A DNA stretch of 64,000 bases from Candidatus Kaistia colombiensis (GTDB taxonomy: Bacteria; Pseudomonadota; Alphaproteobacteria; Rhizobiales; Kaistiaceae). Made by a program: the position numbers and the translations under genes. Of the stretch, positions 39,268 to 48,898 are shown piece by piece (position 1 is the first letter of the stretch; the number at the start of each line of letters is the position of its first letter). The stretch spans positions 3,052,501 through 3,116,500 of the forward strand of contig CP119318.1 of the NCBI GenBank assembly GCA_029203105.1. The letters run 5' to 3'. The notes under the pieces were generated by a model. The model had not been told where the DNA came from and did no database searches. It was given only the letters and a program-made list of their open reading frames with translations.

Positions 39268-39335
39268 TGTCAAACGGCGTTCAAAACTGACCCCTTATCG
39301 GCGTCCAATGTTGACCCCTGCTGGAGTTGTTGGAA

Positions 39336-39390
39336 CGCCACGGCCTCGTTATCGCGCAGCCGGAGGCGGAGCGATAACGAGGCCGTGGCG
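39336..39390. repeat. 20-bp perfect inverted repeat inside the IS21 element
   Basis: CGCCACGGCCTCGTTATCGC at 39336-39355 is exactly complementary to 39371-39390, with a 15-base loop. It sits just past the istB stop and could act as a terminator or block read-through from outside. Confidence 0.85.
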
Positions 39391-39407
39391 GGCGAAGTTT
39401 GGGGTGG

Positions 39408-40139
39408 TCAGAGGCGGTTCTTGAAGCGCCAGCTCTCGTTGCCGGTCTCGACGATATCGCAGTGATGGGTCAGTCGATCGAGGAGCGCGGTCGTCATCTT
39501 GGCGTCGCCGAATACGGACGGCCATTCGCCGAAGGCGAGGTTCGTCGTGACGATGACCGATGTCTGCTCGTAGAGCCGACTGATCAGGTGGAACAGGAGT
39601 TGTCCGCCGGACTGGGCGAAGGGCAAATAGCCGAGCTCATCGAGGACGATGAAGTCCATGCGGGAGAGATAGTCTGCCATTCTGCCCTGGCGACCACTTC
39701 GGCTCTCGGCCTCGAGCTTGTTGACCAAGTCTACGACATTGAAGAAGCGGCCGCGAGCGCCGCCCCGAATGCAGGCCCGAGCAATGGCGATGGCAAGATG
39801 CGTCTTGCCGGTGCCGGTCCCGCCGATCAGGACAGCGTTGCGCTGATGGGCGATGAAGTTGCCGCCGGCGAGATCCCGCACCAGCGTCTCGTTGATCGGC
39901 GTGTCGTCGAAGACAAAATCGTCGATGTCCCGAGCCAGCGGCAGCTTGGCAATGGTGATCTGGTATTTGATCGACCGCGCCTGCTTCTCGGAGATCTCGG
40001 CCGACAAGAGGTCGCCAACCACCCGGTGCGGCTCGTGCTGGCGCTTCACCGCCGTAGCGAGGATCTCATCGAAGGCCGCCTTCATGCCGTAAAGCTTCAA
40101 CTCGGCCATGGTGGCCAGGATCTCGGATCGCTCCATCAT
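39408..40139 (-). CDS. istB: IS21-family ATPase helper IstB
   Basis: 243-aa AAA+ ATPase that assists target selection by IstA. Walker A is GGTGTGKTHLAIAIA and Walker B is FIVLDELGYLPF. TTNLAFGEW and LLDRLTHHCDIVE are family blocks. The start overlaps the istA stop by four bases. Intact. Confidence 0.97.
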   Translation of the reverse strand: MMERSEILATMAELKLYGMKAAFDEILATAVKRQHEPHRVVGDLLSAEISEKQARSIKYQITIAKLPLARDIDDFVFDDTPINETLVRDLAGGNFIAHQRNAVLIGGTGTGKTHLAIAIARACIRGGARGRFFNVVDLVNKLEAESRSGRQGRMADYLSRMDFIVLDELGYLPFAQSGGQLLFHLISRLYEQTSVIVTTNLAFGEWPSVFGDAKMTTALLDRLTHHCDIVETGNESWRFKNRL

Positions 40140-41635
40140 ATTGCCCTCCTGAGATTGTCATAGCGGGCGCAGTCGGCGACCGGCTCATGGTTCAGCCGCA
40201 GGGCGTCCGGCGTCATGATCGTGACGGTGCGGACCGGTTCGCGCGCCCTGGCGAGAATGTTGAGGATCACGTCGGCGGAGTGGACGCCTTCGGCGAGCGC
40301 TTCCCCACAGGCGGCCTCGACGGCAGGCAGGCCATCGCTGAGAACCGCGGTCAGGATGCTGACCATTTGCCGCCCGCCATCCGGCACCGTGGCGAGCTTG
40401 CGGCGGACCCGTTCGAGGCTCGCCGGCAGGATCCAGTCCTTGAATGGCGCTCCGTTGCGCAATGCGCCGGGCTTCCTCGCCAGCACCGGGACATAGTGCC
40501 AGGGATCGTAGATCGTCTGGTCTCGCCCAAAGCAGCGCGGATGCTCGCCGATGATCCGACCCTCCTGACGCAACTCGACGCGATCGGCATAGGCGCGGAT
40601 CTCGGCGGGTCGCCCGACGGCGCTGGCGGCGACGGAGTAGCGATTGTTGTCAAAGCGCACGAGGCAGGTCTTCGACACCGAAGCCGGCACGGCATGGAAG
40701 CCGTCAAAGCAACCCCGATAGGGCACGAGACTTGGTCGCTCCTCCTCGAACATCTCCCAGACCGTCCTGTCGCGGAGTTCGGGATGGCGATGCGCCTTGG
40801 CGAAGGCAATCGCCCGGTCAAGCAGCCAGGCGTTCAGCTCGTCGTAGCTCTTCACCCGGAGCCGCGGCGTGAAGAAGCGTTCGCGCACGAGACCAACCTG
40901 GTTCTCGACCTGGCCTTTCTCCCAGCCTGACGCCGGCGTGCAGGCCACCGGATCGACCAGGTAATGGCCGCACATCTGGAGAAAGCGGCGATTGTAGAGT
41001 CGCTCCCTGCCGACGAAGATCGTCTCGACCGCCGTCTTCATGTTGTCGTAGATCCCGCGCGTGCAGGCACCTTTGAAGAAGGCAAATGCCCGGTCATGGG
41101 CGTCGAACACCATCTCCTGGCTCTCGCGCGGATAGGCCCTCACGAACAGCATCCGGGAATGACAGAGCCGGACATGGGCGACCTTTACCGTCACCGTCGT
41201 GCCGTTTATCAGCACGATCTCGTGGCTCCAGTCGAACTGGTAGGCCTCGCCCGGCGCGAAGCTCAGCGGCACGAAGGCGGCAGCCGACAGCGACACCTGT
41301 TCGCGCTGCCAGCCTCGGGCATATCGGCGGACGGCATCGTAGCCGCCTTCGTATCCGAGCCCACGCAGCTCCTCGAAAATCCGGATCAGCGTCAACCGCT
41401 CGCGGGCGGAGCGTCCCTCATTGGCAGCAAGGATCCGGTCAAGCTCTGGCTTCCAGGCGCCGAGCTTCGGCATCGGCTGCACCGAGCGCTCATAATCAAA
41501 CGCTGTCTCATTCGACCGCAGAACCTTGCGAACCGTGTTCCTCGACACGTGCAGCTCGCGGACGATCTCCTTGATGGTCCGACCTCGCACAAAAAACTCA
41601 CGTCGGATCCGCGCAACCGTGTCCACGCCCTTCAT
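40136..41635 (-). CDS. istA: IS21-family transposase IstA
   Basis: 499-aa DDE transposase. An N-terminal helix-turn-helix (RTIKEIVRELHVSRNTVRKVL) precedes the integrase core. Core Asp residues are seen in AYQFDWSHEIV and GIYDNMKTAV, and the Glu region is WEKGQVENQVG. The C-terminal beta domain (LVRFDNNRYSVAASAVGR) is present. Intact and co-transcribed with istB, so the element may still be mobile. Confidence 0.97.
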   Translation of the reverse strand: MKGVDTVARIRREFFVRGRTIKEIVRELHVSRNTVRKVLRSNETAFDYERSVQPMPKLGAWKPELDRILAANEGRSARERLTLIRIFEELRGLGYEGGYDAVRRYARGWQREQVSLSAAAFVPLSFAPGEAYQFDWSHEIVLINGTTVTVKVAHVRLCHSRMLFVRAYPRESQEMVFDAHDRAFAFFKGACTRGIYDNMKTAVETIFVGRERLYNRRFLQMCGHYLVDPVACTPASGWEKGQVENQVGLVRERFFTPRLRVKSYDELNAWLLDRAIAFAKAHRHPELRDRTVWEMFEEERPSLVPYRGCFDGFHAVPASVSKTCLVRFDNNRYSVAASAVGRPAEIRAYADRVELRQEGRIIGEHPRCFGRDQTIYDPWHYVPVLARKPGALRNGAPFKDWILPASLERVRRKLATVPDGGRQMVSILTAVLSDGLPAVEAACGEALAEGVHSADVILNILARAREPVRTVTIMTPDALRLNHEPVADCARYDNLRRAI

Positions 41636-41751
41636 CCCCGCCCGCCTGTCCTCGAAAGGAAAGAGACGGACTGTTCAGCTCGATCACATGGGGGTCAATT
41701 TTGGACGCCGATACCCCCGGATATGGGGTCAACTTTGCACGCCGAATGACA

Positions 41752-42316
41752 GGGCAATGTCGGCGCCGACGGCGAAATGGTCGTTGTCGATGACGTCGTA
41801 GCCCTCGCGAACCCTCGCATCGTCCATGCCGAGCGCAGTCAGATAGCGACGATGTGGAGCTCCGCCGACGAGCCCCGCGCTGAAGAGCCTCACGATGCGA
41901 CGCTTGACCGCCTCGCGCCAAGGCCGGCGGGGCTCGTCGATCTCAGCGCTCTCCGACATCACGACGGCCGGGACTCTCTTTCGCGCGCACCAGAGCAGTG
42001 CGGCCAAGGCGGCCGGATGCGACCAGCCGGCGATCGCAACAGCGTCGGGCGCGGCCCGGTCGAGCGCGGACGCGACCTTGCGGACGAGGGCGGGGACACT
42101 CTCTCGTTCGATGTCCGGCGAGACCACCCAGCGGGGGAACGGGTCGCTACCGGCGACGGTTTCCCACGCATAGGTGCGATCCGTACCGCTGAATTCGATG
42201 CCGACGACCGACATGTATCGTGCCGCCGCGCTCAGTCGGCCGAGGTGATAGGGGCCGAAACGGTGGAACAGGACGGCGACGCGCGGGCTGGCAGGATCGC
42301 AGCTCGCGGCCCTCAT
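41752..42316 (-). pseudogene. Glycosyltransferase N-terminal part, truncated at its 3' end by the IS21-type element
   Basis: About 188 residues survive: VAVLFHRFGPYHLGRLSAAA, VGIEFSGTDRTYAWETV, AIAGWSHPAALAALLWC and VGGAPHRRYLTALGMDDARV, as in the GT4-like enzymes of rhizobial polysaccharide loci. The frame ends at 41729 inside the element, and the C-terminal half is lost. Its ATG overlaps the stop of the Wzy-like gene (ATGA), so it was the last or near-last gene of the reverse-strand operon. It is not the missing half of the gene on the other side. Confidence 0.85.
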
Positions 42317-43575
42317 GACGGCACCGCGACGGCGCCAGCACCGGCGACGGCTGCGGGCCGGGCCCTGGCGAAGGCAAGTGCCGGCAGCAGGAACGCCGAC
42401 ATGTGCAGGAAGGTCGAGAGCGGCAATTGCGTGTGATGGGTGATTGACAGCATGGCCGGCGCCAGCAGCAGCGGATAGGCCAGTTGCCAGACCGTGCTGC
42501 CCGCCATGGCGGCGTCGTAGATGCGCCGCATGCAGAAGCCGATCAGGAGAAATTTGAGCGCGCCGAAATAAGAAAACGAGGCGAAAGCATCGGAGAGCCC
42601 TGTCTCCGTCGAGCCGATCGGCGGCGCATAGTCGCGAGTGACCTGGCCGTCAAAGGTGAAGGTCAAGCGCTCTTTCATCTCCGTCCCGACAAGCTGTGCC
42701 GGCACATAGTTGAAGACCAGCGTATTCCAGTGAAAGAGCCCGAGGTCGTAGGCATGCGTGTCCCGGACCGAGCTAAGACGCAGAACGGCATTGCGCACCT
42801 CGGGCCCCCCATTCGCGAGAACGCTGGCGAAATTGTCGACGAGATCGATCTTTAGAATGTCCGACCAGCCGGGTTCCTCCTGCTCGGTGGTGAGCGAGCG
42901 GTAGTCTCCGGCGCTGTGCAGGGCGACGGCCCCGAACAGCACGAAGCCGGCGGTCAAAAGCCGGGGGGCGGCGCGCCGCTTCTGAAACCACCAGGCGAGC
43001 GCGATCAGGAAGACGAACTCCACCGCCTCGCCGCGACGGCCGAGGATCAGAATGCGCTCGGCATAGACCAGTGTGTCGAAGCCGATGATGGTGAGCGCCG
43101 GAAGACTCGTTCGACGCGCGCCACACAGAAGCGCGATCGCGAAGCCGTAGTTGAGCAACTTCGCGAAGAACAGATAGACGACCGGCATTCCAGTATAGAT
43201 TGAATATTTGATCTCCGGCGGCAGATGCGAAACCTTGAAGTAGAAATAGCCGCCGACCACGGAAAGTGACGCCGACGCGATCAGCAATCTCCGTTCCTCG
43301 AACCGCGACGGCGGCCCCACGGCTCGCGGCAGGGTTAGTTGCCAGCCAAGGCCGCAGGCGCCAACGCAGAGGATCGCGAACAGCGTGGTCCGGACCATCG
43401 CGCCTGCCGGCAGGAAGGGGTCCTCGATCAGGGCAGGAAGCTGCGGCGCAATGAAGGCGAGGAATGTCGCGCCCGCCAAGAACGGATACTGATAGACGTC
43501 CTCGGGGCGGCGCATGCCGGAGATGACCAGCCACGACGAGACGGCGACCAGCACCCAAATCAGCGGCATGCCCAT
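42313..43575 (-). CDS. Wzy-like polysaccharide polymerase, multi-spanning membrane protein
   Basis: 420 aa with about ten hydrophobic segments, for example PLIWVLVAVSSWLVISG, TTLFAILCVGACGLGWQL and LIASASLSVVGGYFYF. A larger polar loop in the second half (about residues 215-320) is typical of O-antigen/EPS polymerases. Sequence conservation in this class is low, so the call rests on topology and locus. An O-antigen ligase is the main alternative. Overlaps the downstream truncated glycosyltransferase by four bases. Confidence 0.72.
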   Translation of the reverse strand: MGMPLIWVLVAVSSWLVISGMRRPEDVYQYPFLAGATFLAFIAPQLPALIEDPFLPAGAMVRTTLFAILCVGACGLGWQLTLPRAVGPPSRFEERRLLIASASLSVVGGYFYFKVSHLPPEIKYSIYTGMPVVYLFFAKLLNYGFAIALLCGARRTSLPALTIIGFDTLVYAERILILGRRGEAVEFVFLIALAWWFQKRRAAPRLLTAGFVLFGAVALHSAGDYRSLTTEQEEPGWSDILKIDLVDNFASVLANGGPEVRNAVLRLSSVRDTHAYDLGLFHWNTLVFNYVPAQLVGTEMKERLTFTFDGQVTRDYAPPIGSTETGLSDAFASFSYFGALKFLLIGFCMRRIYDAAMAGSTVWQLAYPLLLAPAMLSITHHTQLPLSTFLHMSAFLLPALAFARARPAAVAGAGAVAVPS

Positions 43576-43612
43576 GCGTTCGCCTCCCCGAACCGGTGCC
43601 GCGCCACGCCTC

Positions 43613-44493
43613 TCACAACGGTAGTCCCCTGTCGCGCCGGCGGATCTCCATCATCTTGGTGACGATCATCGTCTCGTAGGCCATGAGCAGCCGGCAATAG
43701 ACGAAGCCGGCGCGGCCATCGAGAAAGCCGCCGCGCAGGACGTACATGTAGAGGAACCGCAGCAGCGGCCGGCACGGCAGCCGGTAGGACAGCGTCTTGA
43801 GGGCTCGCCGCCGCGCCGCCCCCCGCCCGAGCAGGACCGCGCCCCAGTCGACCCTCTCCGCCTCTAGGCTCTTCAGCGACTCCCGCGCCTCGTGCGATTG
43901 TGCTTGTCGTACCAGGCGTTCAGGCCCTTGTTGAACGTGTAGTGCAGCAGGTGTCCCTCAAGCTTGCCCTCGGGTCCATCGGCGACCGTCCTCAGATTGA
44001 TCTCGCGTTCAAATTGAACCCGGTGCGGCTCCACCAGGCGAACGAACCACGTCGGATACAGGCCGCTCCAGCGCAGCCATCGGCCCATGAACATGGTCCG
44101 AGAGCGAACCTGAAAGGCGACTTCAGCGCGGTGCGGCGAGCGCGCGATGCGCAGGATCTCGTCGCGAAGCTCGGGGGGCGTGATCTCGTCGGCGTCGGGC
44201 AAGTAGACGAGAGGGTTCTTGTAGCCAATGCCGCGCAAGCCATGGCTCCGTTGAGCCGGCTCACTATCAAATCGACGTTGGTACACGCGCGCGCCGAACG
44301 ATCTCGCGATCTCGACGGTCCGGTCACGGCTAAATGAATCGAGCACGACGATGTCGTCGCTCCAACGAACCGAGGCGAGGCAGGCGGCGAGGTTGGCCTC
44401 CTCGTCGAGTGTCAGAATGAGCACCGACACGTTGCCGTCCGCAGGATCGGCACCTTGTGCGGCCGACGGTTCGATCATCGCCTGCACGCTCAT
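43613..44493 (-). CDS. Glycosyltransferase family 2, one apparent -1 frameshift
   Basis: GT2 enzyme similar to the LPS/EPS core family. N-terminal NVSVLILTLDEEANLAACLA, VVLDSFSRDRTVEIA, VYLPDADEITPPEL (metal-binding DxD-like), and LEGHLLHYTFNKGLNAWYDK. As read it stops soon after WYDKHNR. Adding one base near 43891 restores a frame with EARESLKSLEAERVDW, RALKTLSYRLP and FLYMYVLRGGFLDGRAG, which is the expected family C-terminus. Corrected length 293 aa. The start overlaps the preceding GT4 stop by four bases. Confidence 0.85.
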
Positions 44494-45689
44494 GCCGCGC
44501 GCTCCCGGATGGTTCTCAGCCAGTTCTTGAGTGGCGTGGGCAGATGCGAGCGGAATCCGTCGCGCAATCCCCGTGGCTGGCACCAGGTTTCGATCGGTAG
44601 CGGTCGGGCGATGAGGGACGCGTTCTTGTCCAGGGACGCGAGCAGAGCTCCGTAGTTCTGCGCCATGCGTTCAACGCCGAAACGTTCGCGCGTCTCGGCT
44701 GCGCCATGGCGAGACATCGTGTGCCAAAGCACCGGGTCGTCGGCGAGACGCCGGATCGCGTTGGCCGCTGCCGCGACATCGCCGACCGGGAAGAGGAACC
44801 CGGACGCGCCCCCGTCGACGATGGTGTCGGTCACGCCCCGAATTCTCGACACGACCGGAACGCAGCCGGCCGCCATCGCTTCGGCCAGGGTAATCATGAA
44901 CCCTTCGAAACGCGACGGCGCGATGAGAACATCATGCCGTGCCATCAGTGCCGGCACTTCGGCGGGCGCAACGCCACCGAGAAAGTGGATGCGCCCTCCA
45001 AGCGCGGCGGCGGCGCGCCGGAGCCGCGCGAGATCCGGACCGTCGCCGGCGACGGTCAATTCGATGTCCTGCGGAAGCCCGGCGAGAATGTCGGGTAGCC
45101 ACAAGACACCCTTGGCCTGATCTTCAATGCGGCCAAGCGAGAGGAGACGAAGCGGCTCGTTCGCCGCGCGGCGTCGCGTCGGCAGAGAGGGTGGGAGGTC
45201 GACCGCATTGTCGATCGTATGGGTCACCGCCGGGGCGAACCGGTAGTGCACGACCAGGTCGTCCCGGATGCGACGGGAGACGCAGACGGTCACATGAACA
45301 TGGTCGCGAACCGCTCGCGCCGCGGCGTAAGTTGCCGGCGTGATGTTGTGGACGATCATCACGCGGAGCATGTCGATCGGCAAGTAACGCGCGAGATTCG
45401 TCTGTACGCGGTCTGCGTGGACATTGACGAAGACGCCATCGAACTTGTGTTCGATGAGATGGGAGACCATCGCCTCGGCCTGGGTCCGCTCGCTGCTGTC
45501 TGCCATGCCGCAGGCATGACCCGTCGACCACTCCGAGCGCCAGTCCGGATCGCGCATGACGGCATGGGCACCTGGTCCGACCCCGAGCCACTCGACGACG
45601 ATGCCTGAAGCGGCGAGCCCGGCGCGGAGATGCCGGAACACCGTGAATGTGCCGCCGAGATGCGGATAGCCGAAGAAGGCGAGCTTCAT
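44490..45689 (-). CDS. Glycosyltransferase family 4
   Basis: 399-aa retaining glycosyltransferase with two Rossmann domains. The C-terminal half has LLSLGRIEDQAKGVLWLPD, ELTVAGDGPDLARL, VLIAPSRFEGFMITLAEAMA (the E-x7-E region) and VVSRIRGVTDTIVDGGASGFL. The acceptor and donor cannot be told by eye. It ends in translational overlap with the next glycosyltransferase and begins 159 bases after the PIG-L gene, in the same reverse-strand operon. Confidence 0.9.
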   Translation of the reverse strand: MKLAFFGYPHLGGTFTVFRHLRAGLAASGIVVEWLGVGPGAHAVMRDPDWRSEWSTGHACGMADSSERTQAEAMVSHLIEHKFDGVFVNVHADRVQTNLARYLPIDMLRVMIVHNITPATYAAARAVRDHVHVTVCVSRRIRDDLVVHYRFAPAVTHTIDNAVDLPPSLPTRRRAANEPLRLLSLGRIEDQAKGVLWLPDILAGLPQDIELTVAGDGPDLARLRRAAAALGGRIHFLGGVAPAEVPALMARHDVLIAPSRFEGFMITLAEAMAAGCVPVVSRIRGVTDTIVDGGASGFLFPVGDVAAAANAIRRLADDPVLWHTMSRHGAAETRERFGVERMAQNYGALLASLDKNASLIARPLPIETWCQPRGLRDGFRSHLPTPLKNWLRTIRERAA

Positions 45690-45848
45690 CGCTTCATCCT
45701 CGATCGAGGCGAGACCGTCGTGGGGCTCGCCGGTAATCTGCTGCGATCTCTCCCAGAGTTCGATTGGTGCATTCGGACAGCTGGGGCACCCATCCGGGCA
45801 GGAGTGGGCAAGCGCGTCGGGGAGCTGTGCCTGCGACCGTGCCGACGT

Positions 45849-46502
45849 TCATCCGAGGCAGGCCTTGCGCAGGACAAACGCCTCCGCGTACCGGCCAGGC
45901 GAACGGCACTCCATGCCGCGCAGGCGCGCCAGGCCGCGAAACGTCTCGGCGTCGAACCAATCCTTCGTGCGCTGGGAAGCGAAATGCGCAAACAGCAACT
46001 CGATCTTTCGCGCCAGAATGTCCTCGCCGAACGGCGCATAGAGATTGGGGCGGCCGAGGTCGCCGTCCCATTTCGGAATTTCGTATTCGAGGATCGTGTG
46101 ATCGCGAAACGTATTCCACGTCAGCCTAGAGATGGCGCGATGGTCTTGATGTGCGTCGTCGCGCCGGTGCGTCAGGATGACATCCGGCACGGGGCCCGCC
46201 TTCAATTCCTCCATCCAGCGCTTCAGGGTTGCTTCCTGCTGGGGAAAGAGCCCGTCCTCGAACCTCGCGAGCTTGACGTCGTTCCGCGCCGCGCCTGCAA
46301 GGAAGGCGAGGGCGGATCGCTCGGCCTCGGCCGCTCGGGCACCGGCCGCGCTGAGCACGCACCACTGCACCTCGAGCCGGACGCCGCAGGCGAGCCACTG
46401 CAACAGCAAGCCGCCGGCTCCGATCTCTATGTCGTCCGCATGAGCCCCGAGGCACAGCACCGAGAGCGCCTCGCCGGGTCGGGCAAAGGGCAGGGCCCTC
46501 AT
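45849..46502 (-). CDS. PIG-L family deacetylase
   Basis: 217-aa zinc-dependent N-deacetylase fold (LmbE/PIG-L). The first metal motif is LGAHADDIEIGAGG (HxDD, with Ala in place of the common Pro). The second is ILTHRRDDAHQDHRA, and FGEDILARKIELLFAHF matches the family end. Substrates in this family are N-acetylated sugars. Here it would deacetylate an amino sugar, either nucleotide-bound or within the polymer. Its start overlaps the stop of the RfbF-like gene by four bases. Confidence 0.88.
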   Translation of the reverse strand: MRALPFARPGEALSVLCLGAHADDIEIGAGGLLLQWLACGVRLEVQWCVLSAAGARAAEAERSALAFLAGAARNDVKLARFEDGLFPQQEATLKRWMEELKAGPVPDVILTHRRDDAHQDHRAISRLTWNTFRDHTILEYEIPKWDGDLGRPNLYAPFGEDILARKIELLFAHFASQRTKDWFDAETFRGLARLRGMECRSPGRYAEAFVLRKACLG

Positions 46503-47311
46503 GATCCGGCCATGACCATGGGCGGGCGGCCCGCATTCGCGCCAGCCAGCCGCCATGGCATGGTGCCTCCCTCGACCAGATCCTCCAGGATCTGGCGATC
46601 CTTGAGTGTATCCATGGCGCGCCAGAAGCCCTCATGCTTGTAGGCCATCAGGGCGTCCGCCTCGATCAACCTCGCGAACGGCTCCAGCACCAGTTCCTCG
46701 CCGGGTCGGATGAAATCGAAGATGCCCGGCCGGAACAGGAAAAAGCCACCATTGATCCAGAGATCCGATCGGTCGGCGGTGCGGAATCCCTTGAGCGACC
46801 CGTTTGGCTCGATGTCGGCAAAGTGGAAGCTGAGATGCGGGCGCACGGCGAGGAAGCAGGCGAGCTTGCCGCTGGCGCGGAAGCATTGGATCATGTCGGA
46901 AAGATCGACATCGCTGAGCCCGTCGCTGTAGTTGGCGAGAAAGATCTCTTCGTCGCGGACGTGGTCGCGCACGGCCAGCAGCCGTTCGCCGATGTTGCGC
47001 CAGATGCCCGTATCGATCAGCGCGACGCGCCAATCCTGCTCCGGCTCACCCAGGAGTTCGACCTTGGTGCCGTAGGCGGATACCACGCAATCAGCATAGG
47101 CCTGAGGCCGATAGTTCAAGAAGAAGTCCTTGATGACATTGGCCTTGTAGCCGGTGCACAGGATGAAATCGCTGTGGCCGTACTGGCTGTAGTAGTTCAT
47201 CAGGTGCCAGAGGATCGGCTGATTGCCGATCGGGATCATCGGCTTCGGGATGCTCTCCGGATATTCGCGAATCCGCGTGCCCAGGCCGCCGCAGAACAGG
47301 ATGACCTTCAT
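46499..47311 (-). CDS. Sugar-phosphate nucleotidylyltransferase, RfbF-like
   Basis: 270 aa. KVILFCGGLGTRIREYPESI and PKPMIPIGNQPILWHLMNYY are the nucleotide- and sugar-phosphate-binding motifs. GYKANVIKDFFLNY, ANYSDGLSDVDL and NGGFFLFRPGIFDFI are as in glucose-1-phosphate cytidylyltransferase (RfbF). The nucleotide (CTP or another) and sugar cannot be settled from motifs alone. It overlaps the C-methyltransferase gene upstream and the PIG-L gene downstream by four bases each. Confidence 0.85.
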   Translation of the reverse strand: MKVILFCGGLGTRIREYPESIPKPMIPIGNQPILWHLMNYYSQYGHSDFILCTGYKANVIKDFFLNYRPQAYADCVVSAYGTKVELLGEPEQDWRVALIDTGIWRNIGERLLAVRDHVRDEEIFLANYSDGLSDVDLSDMIQCFRASGKLACFLAVRPHLSFHFADIEPNGSLKGFRTADRSDLWINGGFFLFRPGIFDFIRPGEELVLEPFARLIEADALMAYKHEGFWRAMDTLKDRQILEDLVEGGTMPWRLAGANAGRPPMVMAGS

Positions 47312-48594
47312 CGGCCGAGCTCCTCGGGTTCGACAATGCGCGGAGCGGGGATCGGCACGATGAAGCGCCCGCCCCAATCCTCGATGTGGCGCATCTGGAT
47401 GACGATTTCTGCCTGCAGGTTCCAGGGCAGGATCAGGACATAGTCCGGCCGGGCCACGTCGATCGCGGCGACGGGCAGGATCGGTATGTGCATTCCCGGC
47501 GTGAAACGCCCGTGCTTGTGCGGGTTGCGGTCGACCGTGAAATCCAGAAAGTCAGGCCCGATTCCGCAATAGTTGAGCAAGGTGTTGCCCTTGCCGGGTG
47601 CGCCATAGCCGCAGATCGTTTTTCCGGCGTTGCGCAGGCCGATGAGCAAGGCGAGCAGGTCGCGCTTGGTGCGTTTGACGCGCTCGGAAAAGGCGGAGTA
47701 GCTCGCGATGCGGTCGAGCTCGAACCGCTTCTCTTCGGCCAGGATCCGGGCGACGGAAGGCTCCTGCGGCCAGGCCGCGTCTCTCCGCGCCAGGTAAACC
47801 CGCAGCGAACCGCCATGCGTCGGCAGTTCTTCGACATCGATGATCTTCAGATCATGCCGTGCTGCCAGACCTTGCAGCGTCAGAAGCGAGAAATACGAGA
47901 AGTGCTCGTGATAGATCGTATCGAACTGCGCATCCGCCATCAGGCGCAGGAGATGCGGAAACTCGAGCGTCACGACGCCTTCGGGATTCAGCAGGATACG
48001 GATGCCGGCGACGAAGTCGTGCAGGTCGGGTACCTGAGCCAGGACATTGTTGCCGATGATGAGGTCGGCGGTTCTCCCCTCGCTCACCAGAGTTTGGGCG
48101 AGGCAGGATCCGAAGAACTCGATCCGAGTCTCGATACCCCTGCGTATCGCGGCCCTGGCGACATTGGCGGCAGGCTCGATGCCAAGCGCGGGAACGCCCA
48201 ACGGGCGGAAATGCTGGAGCAGATACCCGTCATTGCTGGCGATCTCGACTACCGAGCTCCGCTCGTTCAGGCCCAGTCGGCACGTGATGGCCGCGCAATA
48301 ACGTTCGGCGTGCGCGACCCAGCTCGGCGAATAGGACGAGAAGTAGGCGTAGTCGCCGAAGATCTCGGCCGGCTGCACATACACCGGGACCTGAACGAGG
48401 AAACACTCGGTGCAGACCAGGGCGCGGAGCGGAAAATGGGCTTCCACGCCATTGCACTGTTCGGCCGAGAGAAAGCTCTCGCAAAGCGGCGACATGCCGA
48501 GATCGACGAAGATGTGCCGCAGGTCTGCACCGCAGAGTCGGCAGCGATCGAAACGGGGTGTCTTGATTCTGGAGAGCTCGAATGGCGCCGTCAT
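47308..48594 (-). CDS. Sugar C-methyltransferase, class I SAM-dependent, with zinc domain
   Basis: 428-aa three-domain enzyme. An N-terminal zinc module has CRLCGADL and CTECFLVQ (two CxxC pairs). The SAM domain has VVEIASNDGYLLQHF and LIIGNNVLAQVPDL. The C-terminal domain has GKTICGYGAPGKGNTLLNYC and FTVDRNPHKHGRFTPG. This is the architecture of NDP-ketosugar C-methyltransferases such as TylCIII, NovU and TcaB9, which add a methyl branch to a deoxysugar. It is the first gene of the reverse-strand operon that runs to the IS element. Confidence 0.9.
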   Translation of the reverse strand: MTAPFELSRIKTPRFDRCRLCGADLRHIFVDLGMSPLCESFLSAEQCNGVEAHFPLRALVCTECFLVQVPVYVQPAEIFGDYAYFSSYSPSWVAHAERYCAAITCRLGLNERSSVVEIASNDGYLLQHFRPLGVPALGIEPAANVARAAIRRGIETRIEFFGSCLAQTLVSEGRTADLIIGNNVLAQVPDLHDFVAGIRILLNPEGVVTLEFPHLLRLMADAQFDTIYHEHFSYFSLLTLQGLAARHDLKIIDVEELPTHGGSLRVYLARRDAAWPQEPSVARILAEEKRFELDRIASYSAFSERVKRTKRDLLALLIGLRNAGKTICGYGAPGKGNTLLNYCGIGPDFLDFTVDRNPHKHGRFTPGMHIPILPVAAIDVARPDYVLILPWNLQAEIVIQMRHIEDWGGRFIVPIPAPRIVEPEELGR

Positions 48595-48898
48595 TGGGGT
48601 TTCCTCCGAGAAAAGCCGCCTTCGCCGGGCGCAATCGCTTCGGCTGAACTTCAATTACAAGTAGAATGCCAAGAGTATTTTCAGAACAAAAGATGAACTG
48701 AAGTGGCAGCCGCTCTCATTCGTTCGGGTAGGTTTCAGTCGTGCGGAAGCGAAACCTACCGCTTTCGGTGGGGAAGCCTTGATGATCCAGCCCGGAAGTT
48801 GGACGCCATCCGCCGTTTGAGCCGGTTTCCTTCCGCGGCCGCGTGCGGATCAATGAACCGAGGGCATTGGTTCGCATCGAACAGGTGAACGGCCAGAC
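48595..48898. other. Divergent promoter region of the polysaccharide genes
   Basis: About 300 bases between two divergent operons (C-methyltransferase leftward, glycosyltransferase rightward). The left part, 48,650-48,700, is clearly AT-richer than the surroundings, fitting a promoter. No gene is seen. Confidence 0.5.

Larger units (their letters stand above)
39268..41751. mobile_element. IS21-family insertion sequence (istA, istB), complete
   Basis: 2484 bp. Left end starts TGTCAAACGGCGTTCAAAAC, right end ends with the imperfect complement GGCGTGCAAAGTTGACCCC... read inward to TGACA. Each end has two copies of a CGGCGTnCAAnnTTGACCCC repeat, the usual multiple transposase sites of IS21 elements. 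istA and istB lie on the reverse strand with overlapping ends. Bases next to the two ends (GTGC left, GGGC right) do not form a clear target duplication. Confidence 0.93.

Noticed and set aside
43613..43875. A separate small gene after the truncated-looking GT2
   Set aside because: The residues continue the GT2 family ending (RALKTLSYRLP, YVLRGGFLDGRAG), so this is the same gene after a one-base shift.
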